DNA of 64,000 nt from Streptomyces sp. NBC_01237 (GTDB lineage Bacteria > Actinomycetota > Actinomycetes > Streptomycetales > Streptomycetaceae): NCBI RefSeq assembly GCF_035917275.1, contig NZ_CP108509.1, positions 992,001-1,056,000 of the forward strand. Reading direction: 5' to 3'. The notes beneath the pieces are model-generated. The model did not search any database, had not been told where the DNA came from, and saw only the letters and a program-made list of their open reading frames with translations. Below are positions 42,714-50,658 of the stretch, in pieces. The number at the start of each line of letters is the position of its first letter. Position 1 is the first letter of the stretch. A program made the translations under genes and the position numbers.

Positions 42714-43640
42714 TCATCCCTTGAGGCCGGTGAAGCCTCCCCCGCCGCGTACGATCTGCCGCTGGAAAATCAGGAACAGGACGACGGGGGGCAGGATGGC
42801 GAGCAGCATCCCGGCGATGAGCAGCGACTGTTCCGCCGTTTCCGCGAGGCGCGGCAGTGCGGCGGAGATGGGCTGCTTCTCGGTGTCCGGGATGACGATC
42901 AGCGGCCAGAGGAAGTCCTTCCAGGAGCTCATGACCGTCAGCAGGGTCACCACCGCGAGGATCGGCCGCGACATGGGCAGCACGATCCGGCGGAAGATGA
43001 TGAACGGGCCCGCGCCGTCGACCCGGGCGGCCTCGAAGAGCTCCCGCGGGATGCCGTCGAAGAACTTCATCACGATCAGCACGGTGAAGGCGCTGGCCGC
43101 GTGCGGCAGCCATACGCCCCAGGGGCTGTTGGCGAGCGAGATGCCGAGGCCGGGCAGGTCGAGCACGGTGAGATAGAGCGCGACCAGGGAGATCGAGCCG
43201 GGGATGAAGAGGGTGGCGAGCACCATCCACCGCACCGGCGTGGCCCACTTGGGCCGCAGTACGGACAGGACGTAGCCGCCGGTGGTGGCGACGAGGAGGT
43301 GGGCGATGACCGAACCGGTCACCAGGACCACGGTGTTCCAGAGGTACTGGCCGACCTGGAGTTCGGTCCAGGCATGGGAGAGGTTGTCCCACTGGGTGTG
43401 GTCGGGCCAGAGCGCCAGCGGATCGCGCAGCAGCTCCTGGGTCGGCGATATCGCGCCTTTGAGGGTCCAGTACAGCGGGGCGGCGCCGAACGCGATCAGC
43501 AGGAGCAGGGACAGTCCCTGCACGGAGCGGAGCGAGGCGCGCACGGAGGTGCGCCGGCGGTCGGCCGAGGAGATGAGTCCACGTGCGCTCTCCTCGGTGC
43601 TCTTCCTGCCCCGCGAACGGAGGGGGGTGGTGACGGCCAT
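42714..43640 (-). CDS. Sugar ABC importer permease (MalG type)
   Basis: A 308-aa permease with six helices: first GLSLLLLIAFGAAPLYWTLKGA, then the EAA motif ELFEAARVDGAGPFIIFRRIVLPMSRP, then FQRQIVRGGGGFTGLKG at the end, a normal terminus for CUT1 inner-membrane proteins. It overlaps the other permease gene by one base (TGATG). The pair lacks a gene for its ATPase in the window, as usual in Streptomyces, where the shared MsiK ATPase serves many such importers. Confidence 0.88.
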   Translation of the reverse strand: MAVTTPLRSRGRKSTEESARGLISSADRRRTSVRASLRSVQGLSLLLLIAFGAAPLYWTLKGAISPTQELLRDPLALWPDHTQWDNLSHAWTELQVGQYLWNTVVLVTGSVIAHLLVATTGGYVLSVLRPKWATPVRWMVLATLFIPGSISLVALYLTVLDLPGLGISLANSPWGVWLPHAASAFTVLIVMKFFDGIPRELFEAARVDGAGPFIIFRRIVLPMSRPILAVVTLLTVMSSWKDFLWPLIVIPDTEKQPISAALPRLAETAEQSLLIAGMLLAILPPVVLFLIFQRQIVRGGGGFTGLKG

Positions 43641-44671
43641 CAGTTGTTCCAGCTCCTCGTCGCCCGCAGGTAGATCGCCGAGAGCACGCCGAGCACGAGG
43701 GCCAGCAGCACGCTGAGGGCGGTGGCCGCTCCGTAGTCGCCGTTCTGGAAGGCGTAGTTGTAGATGAGCATCAGGACGGTGAGGGTGGAGTCCTCGGGCC
43801 CGCCGTCCGTCATCACGAAGGGTTCGGTGAACACCTGGAGGGTGCCGATGATCTGGAGCAGCAGCATGATCAGGATGACCCCGCGCAGTGACGGCAGGGT
43901 GATGTGCCAGACCCGGCGCCAGATCCCCGCCCCGTCGATCTCGGCGGCCTCGTACAGCTCGCTGGGCACCGAGCCGAGCGCCGCCAGGTAGATGATCACC
44001 GTGGAGCCGAAGCCGGCCCAGGTGGCCTCCAGGACGATCGACAGCATCGCCGTGTCGGTGGACTGGAGCCATGGGTAGGGTCCCAGGCCGACATGGGCGA
44101 GCAACTGGTTGAACAGTCCGGCGTCCGGGTCGTAGAACCACTTCCAGAGCAGCACCGAGACCACCGGCGGGATCGCCACCGGAAGGTAGGCGAGAATCCT
44201 GAACAGCGTTCCGCCGCGCCGCAGTTCGGCGATGAGGACCGCGAGGAACAGGGGTACGGGGAAGCCGATGACCAGGGCGAGCGCCGCGAACAGCGCGGTG
44301 TTCCCGACCGCCGTCCACAGCAGCGGGTCGTCCAGCACATTGCGGAAGTTGTCCAGGCCCACCCACTGGGCGGGGCCGACCAGATTGGTCTGCTCGAAGC
44401 TGAGCCGCACGCTCTGGACGATCGGCCACCAGGAGAAGTAGGCGAAGGTCAGCACCATCGGCAGACCGAACAGGATGGTGGTGATGCCCCCCTGCCTGAC
44501 CCAGCGGACGAAGCGTTCGGCCGGGCTGCCACGATGCGGGGAGGCACGGTGCGGCGGCCCGGCCTGCTCGCGGGGCGACGGCGGGGCGGACTTCACGGAA
44601 CGGTTCATCGGTGTGCGGTCTTTCGGTGTGCGGTCCCCGGTGGGCGCCGGTGGCGCGTCCGACCTGCTCAT
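43640..44671 (-). CDS. Sugar ABC importer permease (MalF type)
   Basis: A 343-aa permease with six helices and a 60-residue polar N-terminal extension (Pro/Arg-rich, MSRSDAPPAPTGDRTPKDRTPM). EAA motif ELYEAAEIDGAGIWRRVWHITLPSLRG. Starts at ATG 44671 after GAGGAG. The second permease of a CUT1 carbohydrate importer together with 42714-43640 and the binding protein 44705-46087. Oligosaccharides from the secreted hydrolase are the likely cargo. Confidence 0.88.
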   Translation of the reverse strand: MSRSDAPPAPTGDRTPKDRTPMNRSVKSAPPSPREQAGPPHRASPHRGSPAERFVRWVRQGGITTILFGLPMVLTFAYFSWWPIVQSVRLSFEQTNLVGPAQWVGLDNFRNVLDDPLLWTAVGNTALFAALALVIGFPVPLFLAVLIAELRRGGTLFRILAYLPVAIPPVVSVLLWKWFYDPDAGLFNQLLAHVGLGPYPWLQSTDTAMLSIVLEATWAGFGSTVIIYLAALGSVPSELYEAAEIDGAGIWRRVWHITLPSLRGVILIMLLLQIIGTLQVFTEPFVMTDGGPEDSTLTVLMLIYNYAFQNGDYGAATALSVLLALVLGVLSAIYLRATRSWNN

Positions 44672-44704
44672 TGACGGCTCCTCAAGCGTTCTGTGCGGCG
44701 GCGC

Positions 44705-46087
44705 TCAACGCTGCGCCCGCTCCACCTGGGACTTGACCTGCCCCGCGGCCTTCTTCAACTGCTCGGCGGGGTCGGCGTCCTCGCGGGTCAGTACGGCCTG
44801 TACGGCGCTGTCGAGGGACTTGTAGACGTTCTGCGCCTCGACGGGCGGCTCCACGACCAGTTCGAAGTCCTTGAGGGCCTGGGTGTACCTGGCGAAGTGC
44901 GCGACCGGGGTGTTGGCGTGCTCATTGACGGCCGCGTCGACGGGGTCCGAGACGGCGGGCCTGAAGAAGGGCACGACCGGGACGCCGACGACGCCGCCGT
45001 CCTTCTTCCTGGCCGCCGCGTCCTCGCCCGCGATCTTCGGGTCGTACTTGGTCGTCAGGTAGTAGAAGTCGATGAACTTCAGCGCGGCCGCCCTCTCCTG
45101 AGGACTCGCCTTCGGACTGATCACCGCGACATTGCCGCCGGCCAGGGTGCGCCGCCCGGCGCCGTCCACGGGCATGGCGGACAGCCCGACGGTCTCCGGG
45201 TCGCCCTTGTACTGCTGGACGTAGTGGTTGACCGCGGTCGGGCCCGTGACCGCCATACCGATCTTCCCCGCGGAGAAGTCCTTCTCGATGTCCGTGATGC
45301 TGCGCAGCTGGTTCTTGCCCATCGACCCGTCCGACCAGCGCATCTGGTGCAGCAGGTCGAGGGACTTCTCGGCACCGCTGCCGGGGGCGTCGAAGGAGTT
45401 GGCCCACTTGTCGCCGGTCTTCTTCTGCATGTCGTCGCCGTGGGAGTACGTCATGGCGGTCAGCATCCAGCCGCCGGCGTTCTCCTTGGTCGCCTGGGCG
45501 TAGCCGACGGCGTCGGTCCTGTCGGTGATGGCCTTGGCGGCCGTGCGGACCTCGGACCAGGTCTTCGGCGGGTTCTCGGGGTCGAGTCCGGCCTTCTCGA
45601 AGAGGTCCCGGTTGTAGAGGAGGCCCATGGCGTACTCCTCGGTGGGGACGCCATAGATCCTGCCGTCCTGCCCCTTGGCCGCGGCGAGCACGGCGTCGTT
45701 GAACTGGTCGCCGTTCTTCAGCTGCCCGAACTCCTCGGTGACGTCCGAGATCTGCTTGCGCTTGATCAGTCCCGACATCTCCGTGAGCGGTACCCTGACG
45801 ATCGTCTCCAGGCTGCCGCCGCCCACCTTGGTCTGGAAGCTCTGCTGGTCGTACTGGTACTCGTTGGTCTTGACCCGGACCTTGGGGTTGGCCTTCCGGA
45901 ACGCCGCCACCCGCGTGTTGAAGGTCTTCAGCGCTGCGGCGTTGGTGGCCGGGGGGCGGCCCGAGACGGTGATGGTCACCGTGCCGTCGGCCGCGACGCC
46001 ACTGTCCGAGTCGGAGCACGACGCAAGCACGCAGACGAGCGCACCGGCGGTGATGCCCGTCAGGGCGGTGCGCAGGGAGGGTCTCAT
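44705..46087 (-). CDS. Sugar-binding lipoprotein of the CUT1 importer
   Basis: A 460-aa family 1 extracellular binding protein. Lipobox ALVCVLASC with Cys near residue 24, then DGTVTITVSGRPPATNAAALKTFNTRVAAFRKANPKVRVKTNEY, the start of this family, and GRIYGVPTEEYAMGLLYNRDLFEKAGLDPENPPKTWSE in the first lobe. ATG 46087 follows AAGGAG at the proper spacing. First gene of the minus-strand operon (binding protein, two permeases, secreted hydrolase, perhaps esterase). A LacI-type site lies 36 bases upstream (46123-46136). Confidence 0.9.
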   Translation of the reverse strand: MRPSLRTALTGITAGALVCVLASCSDSDSGVAADGTVTITVSGRPPATNAAALKTFNTRVAAFRKANPKVRVKTNEYQYDQQSFQTKVGGGSLETIVRVPLTEMSGLIKRKQISDVTEEFGQLKNGDQFNDAVLAAAKGQDGRIYGVPTEEYAMGLLYNRDLFEKAGLDPENPPKTWSEVRTAAKAITDRTDAVGYAQATKENAGGWMLTAMTYSHGDDMQKKTGDKWANSFDAPGSGAEKSLDLLHQMRWSDGSMGKNQLRSITDIEKDFSAGKIGMAVTGPTAVNHYVQQYKGDPETVGLSAMPVDGAGRRTLAGGNVAVISPKASPQERAAALKFIDFYYLTTKYDPKIAGEDAAARKKDGGVVGVPVVPFFRPAVSDPVDAAVNEHANTPVAHFARYTQALKDFELVVEPPVEAQNVYKSLDSAVQAVLTREDADPAEQLKKAAGQVKSQVERAQR

Positions 46088-46122
46088 CGGGAACTCCTTC
46101 AGGGGCAGACCGGAAACAAGCC

Positions 46123-46136
46123 GGAAAGCGTTTTCC
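46123..46136. promoter_or_regulatory. LacI-type operator of the sugar-importer operon
   Basis: GGAAAGCGTTTTCC has 13 of the 14 bases of the LacI consensus (GGAAAACGTTTTCC) with a single A-to-G change. It lies 36 bases upstream of the binding-protein start, in the divergent gap shared with the 46479 gene. Confidence 0.75.
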
Positions 46137-46412
46137 AGCCGGGGTCACCTTGCCTCGCGACATATCGCCGCGTCAATGGGTACGGTGCGGTCTTCCTGCC
46201 TCCGGGGCCCGTCCCGGAATCCCCGGAGGCGCGCGACGGGAGCTGCGGCACCTCACGGCGTCGCCGGAACGCCCGCATACATCCCGTATGCGGGTGCCCC
46301 TCCGCCTCGCGAAGCACCGCCTCCGACGCCGCGCCGATCCACCAGGGATGACAGAACGGCCCCTCGGCCCACCATCAGCCCCTTGCCGGGGCGTTGACAT
46401 CGGCCTAGCCTC

Positions 46413-46428
46413 TGGAAAACGTTTCCCA
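46413..46428. promoter_or_regulatory. LacI-type operator of the 46479-50631 operon
   Basis: TGGAAAACGTTTCCCA is a 16-bp dyad with one mismatched pair. A further half-site AGCGTTTTC follows at 46429-46437, and TTGACA (46394-46399) lies just upstream as a possible -35. It sits 51 bases before the GTG of the 605-aa protein gene. The middle of the 391-bp gap (46140-46390) shows no gene. Confidence 0.72.
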
Positions 46429-46478
46429 AGCGTTTTCGGAGATCGCCGCGGAGGCGATCGTGAGCTGGAGGACATCCC

Positions 46479-48296
46479 GTGCACCCTGCCTGGTCGGCCG
46501 CCGAGTACGACCGTTCCCTGCTGCGAGCAGCGCTCGCCGAGGGCGACCGCCGCTGGGACGCCGAGGCACACCTGTTGCAGGTCGAGGCCCCGTACAACCC
46601 CATTCACACCCACATCAAGGGCGGTCCGGCACACCCCACCCGCAATTCCCTGCACTACGCGCTGCTGCTGCTGGAGCGCGGCGCCGACGGGGACGCCGCC
46701 CGCGCCCACTCGGTGCTCCTTGAGATCGCGCGGCTCCAGGACCGGTCGGCCACGAGCGACACGTACGGCATCTGGGGCTACTACGCCGAGGAGCCGGCCT
46801 CGCAGATGGCTCCGGCGGACTGGAACTGGGCGGATTTCCTCGGCATCCACCTGATCCTGATACACGCCCGGCACGGCGAGGACCTGCCCGGACCCGTGCT
46901 GCGCGAGGTGCGCGAGTCGCTGCGGCACGCGGCCGCCTCCATCATCCGCAGGAACGTCCACCTGACGTACACCAACGTCGCCGCGATGGGGACGTTCGTC
47001 ACGCTCGCGGCCGGTCGGATCCTTGAGGACGAGGCGGTGTCCGCCTACGGCAAGGACCGCATGGTGCGCCTCGCGGAGGCGATCGACACCACCGGCAGCT
47101 TCACCGAGTTCAACAGCCCGTCCTACTGGGGCGTCGTCCTGCAGACCCTGACCCTGATCAGGGAACACGTCCGGGACGAGGACGTGCTGGCCGTCAACGA
47201 GCGGCTGCACGACCGGCTGTGGGAGCACTTCCTGGCCCGCTGGCACCCGCCGACCCGTCAGCTGTCCGGCCCGATGGCCCGCTGCTACAGCAACGACGTG
47301 GGCGCGCCGCCCCACCTGGTCAAGGCCACCGGGGGCCTGGTGAGTGCTCCGGCCGACGCTCCGGCCGCGTCTCCCCTGCTGGAGGGCGTGCACGCCTGCG
47401 TGGACTACCGGATGCCCGACTGGGCCCGTCCCCGGCTGCTGGCGCTGGAGGGCGAGCACGAGCACCGGGAGCGGTTCGCCGGGGCCCCGTCCCCCGAGAC
47501 GGGCACCACCTGGCTGGACGGCATCACCACGCTCGGCAGCGTGAACCACCAGGACACCTGGCTCCAGCGGCGCCCGCTGTTCGGCCACTGGCTGCGCCCG
47601 GACGGCGGGACGGGACATGTGCACGTCCATCTGGTGAAGGACGACGGCGCGGAGGACTTCGACTTCGCCTCCGGCGTGATCAGTACCGTACAGAGCGGTC
47701 CGCACGTGGCCTGGCTGACGGGCTTCGCCTGCCCGGCGGGCGACCGGCACCACCACCTCGACATGATCGAGCCGGGCGGCCGTTTCCGGGCCCGGTCGCT
47801 GCGTCTGGTGGTGGACGTGATCGGCGCGCCTCCCGTGCCGGAACCGGTGGCGTTCACCGATGGCGTCGTGCTGGACCTCGGCACGGCCCGGCTCGGCTTC
47901 CGGCTGGCCGGCGGGAGCTTCGGCGGCCGTACGCCGACGGCGCGGCTGATCCCGCGCGAGGACGGCGTGCGGATCGAAGTCGTGCTCTTCGAGAGCGGGA
48001 CGCCCACCGAGCTCGACTGGGAGACGGTGGGCGAGGCCTACGCGGCGGGGACCCTCTCCCTCGTCCGCGTCACCGAGGGCGCGGACGAGGACCGGGCGAC
48101 CGGGGCCGCACCGGAGCTGGTGGCGGACGAGGACCGTGCGGAGCTGTGCTGGACGACTCCGCGGGGGAACCGGCTCACGCTGCGCGGCGGCCGGTCGGTG
48201 GTGTCCCGGGAGGCGCACGCGGCGCTGCACTCCGCGACGCTGGACGGTGCGGCGCCGCCCTCGCCCCGGCTGTCGCGGACCCGTCTCGCCCCGTAG
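46479..48296 (+). CDS. Unassigned 605-aa glycan-locus protein, possibly an (alpha/alpha)-barrel enzyme
   Basis: I cannot place this protein in a named family. The first 330 residues are mostly helical with repeated Trp/Tyr/His clusters (YGIWGYYAEEP, MAPADWNWADFLGIHLILIHARHG, TGSFTEFNSPSYWGVVLQTL, RWHPPTRQLSGPMARCYSND), a pattern seen in (alpha/alpha) toroid lyases and hydrolases of the heparinase or alginate-lyase kind. Residues about 360-600 are beta-rich (HVHVHLVKDDGAEDFDFASG, DRHHHLDMIEPGG), like the sandwich domain of such lyases. No signal peptide. GTG 46479 follows GGAGG. It is co-directional with a FAD oxidoreductase gene. A lyase or hydrolase on an imported glycan is a guess. Confidence 0.7.
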   Translation: MHPAWSAAEYDRSLLRAALAEGDRRWDAEAHLLQVEAPYNPIHTHIKGGPAHPTRNSLHYALLLLERGADGDAARAHSVLLEIARLQDRSATSDTYGIWGYYAEEPASQMAPADWNWADFLGIHLILIHARHGEDLPGPVLREVRESLRHAAASIIRRNVHLTYTNVAAMGTFVTLAAGRILEDEAVSAYGKDRMVRLAEAIDTTGSFTEFNSPSYWGVVLQTLTLIREHVRDEDVLAVNERLHDRLWEHFLARWHPPTRQLSGPMARCYSNDVGAPPHLVKATGGLVSAPADAPAASPLLEGVHACVDYRMPDWARPRLLALEGEHEHRERFAGAPSPETGTTWLDGITTLGSVNHQDTWLQRRPLFGHWLRPDGGTGHVHVHLVKDDGAEDFDFASGVISTVQSGPHVAWLTGFACPAGDRHHHLDMIEPGGRFRARSLRLVVDVIGAPPVPEPVAFTDGVVLDLGTARLGFRLAGGSFGGRTPTARLIPREDGVRIEVVLFESGTPTELDWETVGEAYAAGTLSLVRVTEGADEDRATGAAPELVADEDRAELCWTTPRGNRLTLRGGRSVVSREAHAALHSATLDGAAPPSPRLSRTRLAP

Positions 48297-48308
48297 TACC
48301 GGCGGAGT

Positions 48309-48326
48309 GAGGGGCACGCGCCCCTC
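48309..48326 (+). terminator. Short stem-loop between the 46479 and 48394 genes
   Basis: GAGGGGC (48309-48315) and GCCCCTC (48320-48326) pair across four bases. It is a modest 7-bp stem, 13 bases after the stop at 48296, and could cut back read-through into the FAD oxidoreductase gene. Confidence 0.35.
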
Positions 48327-48393
48327 GGCCCGCCCGTCCGCCGGACCGGTGGGATCCCGAGCAGAGGTTCCTGGAGAAAGGACCGTTCACGCC

Positions 48394-50631
48394 ATGCGTG
48401 AAGAGACCGTGGACAGTGACATCACCGTCATCGGCGGGGGTCTCGCCGGTGTCTGCGCGGCCATCGCCGCCGCGCGGCTGGGACAGCGGGTCGCCCTCGT
48501 CCACAACCGCCCGGTGCCGGGGGGCAATTCGAGCAGTGAGGTACGGGTCTGGGTGTGCGGGGCGACCGCGCACGGCACCCAGCGGTGGGCCCGCGAGAGC
48601 GGCATCATGGGCGAGCTGTACCTGGAGAACCAGTACCGCAACCCGGAGGGCAACCCGTACTACTGGGACCAGGTCGTCATGGACGCGCTGCGGGCCGAGC
48701 CGAAGGTGTCGCTGTTCCTCAACACGGATGTCCGCGAGGTCGCCGCGACGGGACCCGCCACCGCGCGCACGATCACCTCGGTCACCGGCTGGACGATGGG
48801 CTCGGAGCGGCTGATCAGCTTCACCGGGCCGGTGTTCCTGGACTGCACGGGGGACGGTCTGGTCGGGCATCTGGCGGGCGCCGATCACCGGATCGGCCGG
48901 GAGGGCCGCGCCGAGTACGGGGAGAGCTGGGCTCCGGACGCCCCCGACGGCGAACTGCTCGGTTCGACGATCCTCTTCCACACCAAGGACGTCGGGCACC
49001 CGGTGAAGTACGTACCGCCGTCCTCCGCGAAGAACATCCTCGACACCCCGATCCCCGAGCACCGGCTGATCCGCACCGGCGACAACGGCTGCGACTACTG
49101 GTGGATCGAGTGGGGCGGCGGGCTCGACACCGTGCACGACAACGAGCGCATCCGTGACGAGCTCTGGTCCGTGATCCACGGCATCTGGGACCACATCAAG
49201 AACTCGGGGAAGTTCGACGCGGAGAACCTGACCCTGGAGTGGGTGGGCTCCCTGCCCGGCAAGCGCGAGTACCGCCGCTTCCTCGGCGACCATGTCCTGA
49301 CCCAGACCGAGGTCATGGCCCAGGAACCCTTCGAGGACCGGGTCGCGTTCGGCGGCTGGTCGATCGACCTGCACCCGGTCGAGGGCATGTACGCCACCGA
49401 GCCGGGCGCCCACCAGATCCACCCCGACGGCATCTACCACATCCCCTTCCGCAGTCTGTACTCCCGCAACGTCGGCAATCTCCTCTTCGCGGGCCGCAAT
49501 ATCTCGGCCACGCACATCGCTTTCGGCACGACCCGGGTGATGGCGACGTGCGCGACGCTCGGCGAGGCGGCGGGGACCGGTGCCGCGCTCTGCGTACGGG
49601 ACGGGGTCACACCGCGCGAGCTGGCCGCCGACCCGCGCCTCCAGCAGGTTCTGCTCCGTCAGGACGCCTCGGTGGTCGGGGTGCGCAACACCGACCCGGA
49701 CGACCGGGCGCGCTCGGCGCGGGTGAGCGCGTCGAGCACCCTGGCCCGGCTGGCCGTCGAGCCGGGCCCGGGTACCGAGCGCTTTCCCCTCGACCGCGAT
49801 CTGGGCATCGTGCTGCCGGTGGACCCGTTTCTCGACGGGTTCGAGCTGTTCGTCGACGCGGGTGCGGACACCGCTCTGGACGTCGAGCTGTGGGACACGG
49901 TGCGCGCCGAGAACGCCGTTCCGCTCCGTCGGCTGTCCACGCACTCCGTCCCCCTCGCGGCCGGGCACGACCGGTGGATCTCCGTACCGCTGCGCTGGCA
50001 CCCCGACGAGCCGCGCAACGCCGTCGTGGTCGTGCGGGCCAATGCCGACGCCGCCCTGCACCTCGCCGACGAGCGGCGCACCGGAGTCCTCTCCCTGACC
50101 CGGAAACGGCCCGCGGAGGCGGGGCTCGACGAGCACATCCCCGAGGAGGACGGCGAGCCGGTGACCGAGTGGATCGCCCGCGGTCTGCGGCGGCGCAGCT
50201 TCTGCTTCCGGGCCGGGGCGACGGCCGCGTACGCCCCGGAGAAGACCGTCGGCGGTTTTCAACGACCCTACGGAGGCCCGCAGTTGTGGCAGGCGGCCGA
50301 GGAGGGGGCGGCCTGGCTGCGGCTGGACTGGGACTCGCCCGTCGAGCTGGGCTCCGTACAGCTCGTCCTGGACGACGACGTGGACGAGTATCTGAACAAT
50401 CTGCACCTGCACCGCACACCGTTCGAGATCATGCCGGAGCTGGTACGGGACTACCGTGTCGAGGCGCTGGTGGACGGCGCCTGGCAGACGGTCGCCGCCC
50501 AGAGGGACAACCGCGTACGTCACCGGGTCCACCGCTTCACCCGGCGCACCGCCACCGCGCTGCGTGTGGGGGTGGACGCGACGAACGGGGCGCGCCACGC
50601 GCGGATCGTGGGGGTGCGCGCGTACGGCTGA
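48394..50631 (+). CDS. FAD-dependent oxidoreductase (PF12831-type) with C-terminal beta domain, copy 2
   Basis: A 745-aa flavoprotein. FAD motif ITVIGGGLAGVCAAIAAARLGQRVALVHNRPVPGGNSSSEVRVWV near residues 9-53, then FLDCTGDGLVGHLAGAD (Asp-Gly second FAD motif) and LLFAGRNISATHIAFGTTRVMATCATLGEAAGTGAAL near 365-401. This is the FAD_oxidored type seen in copy 1. The C-terminal 200 residues (about 540-745) are a separate beta-sandwich-like region, absent from copy 1. ATG 48394 has AAAGGA 11 bases upstream. Its role probably pairs with the 605-aa protein upstream. Substrate unknown. Confidence 0.8.
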   Translation: MREETVDSDITVIGGGLAGVCAAIAAARLGQRVALVHNRPVPGGNSSSEVRVWVCGATAHGTQRWARESGIMGELYLENQYRNPEGNPYYWDQVVMDALRAEPKVSLFLNTDVREVAATGPATARTITSVTGWTMGSERLISFTGPVFLDCTGDGLVGHLAGADHRIGREGRAEYGESWAPDAPDGELLGSTILFHTKDVGHPVKYVPPSSAKNILDTPIPEHRLIRTGDNGCDYWWIEWGGGLDTVHDNERIRDELWSVIHGIWDHIKNSGKFDAENLTLEWVGSLPGKREYRRFLGDHVLTQTEVMAQEPFEDRVAFGGWSIDLHPVEGMYATEPGAHQIHPDGIYHIPFRSLYSRNVGNLLFAGRNISATHIAFGTTRVMATCATLGEAAGTGAALCVRDGVTPRELAADPRLQQVLLRQDASVVGVRNTDPDDRARSARVSASSTLARLAVEPGPGTERFPLDRDLGIVLPVDPFLDGFELFVDAGADTALDVELWDTVRAENAVPLRRLSTHSVPLAAGHDRWISVPLRWHPDEPRNAVVVVRANADAALHLADERRTGVLSLTRKRPAEAGLDEHIPEEDGEPVTEWIARGLRRRSFCFRAGATAAYAPEKTVGGFQRPYGGPQLWQAAEEGAAWLRLDWDSPVELGSVQLVLDDDVDEYLNNLHLHRTPFEIMPELVRDYRVEALVDGAWQTVAAQRDNRVRHRVHRFTRRTATALRVGVDATNGARHARIVGVRAYG

Positions 50632-50658
50632 GCGGGCCGGGAGCGGCCGCCTCCGGAT

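Noticed and set aside
39659..42724. 1021-aa plus-strand open frame
   Set aside because: Complements the secreted hydrolase, whose signal peptide, catalytic Glu residues and start site are clear.
46173..48317. 714-aa minus-strand open frame
   Set aside because: Opposite the 605-aa gene, which has a GGAGG site and a family-like composition; the minus frame is Arg/Pro-rich and crosses the promoter region.
48175..50598. 807-aa minus-strand open frame
   Set aside because: Antisense of the FAD oxidoreductase with its intact FAD motifs.
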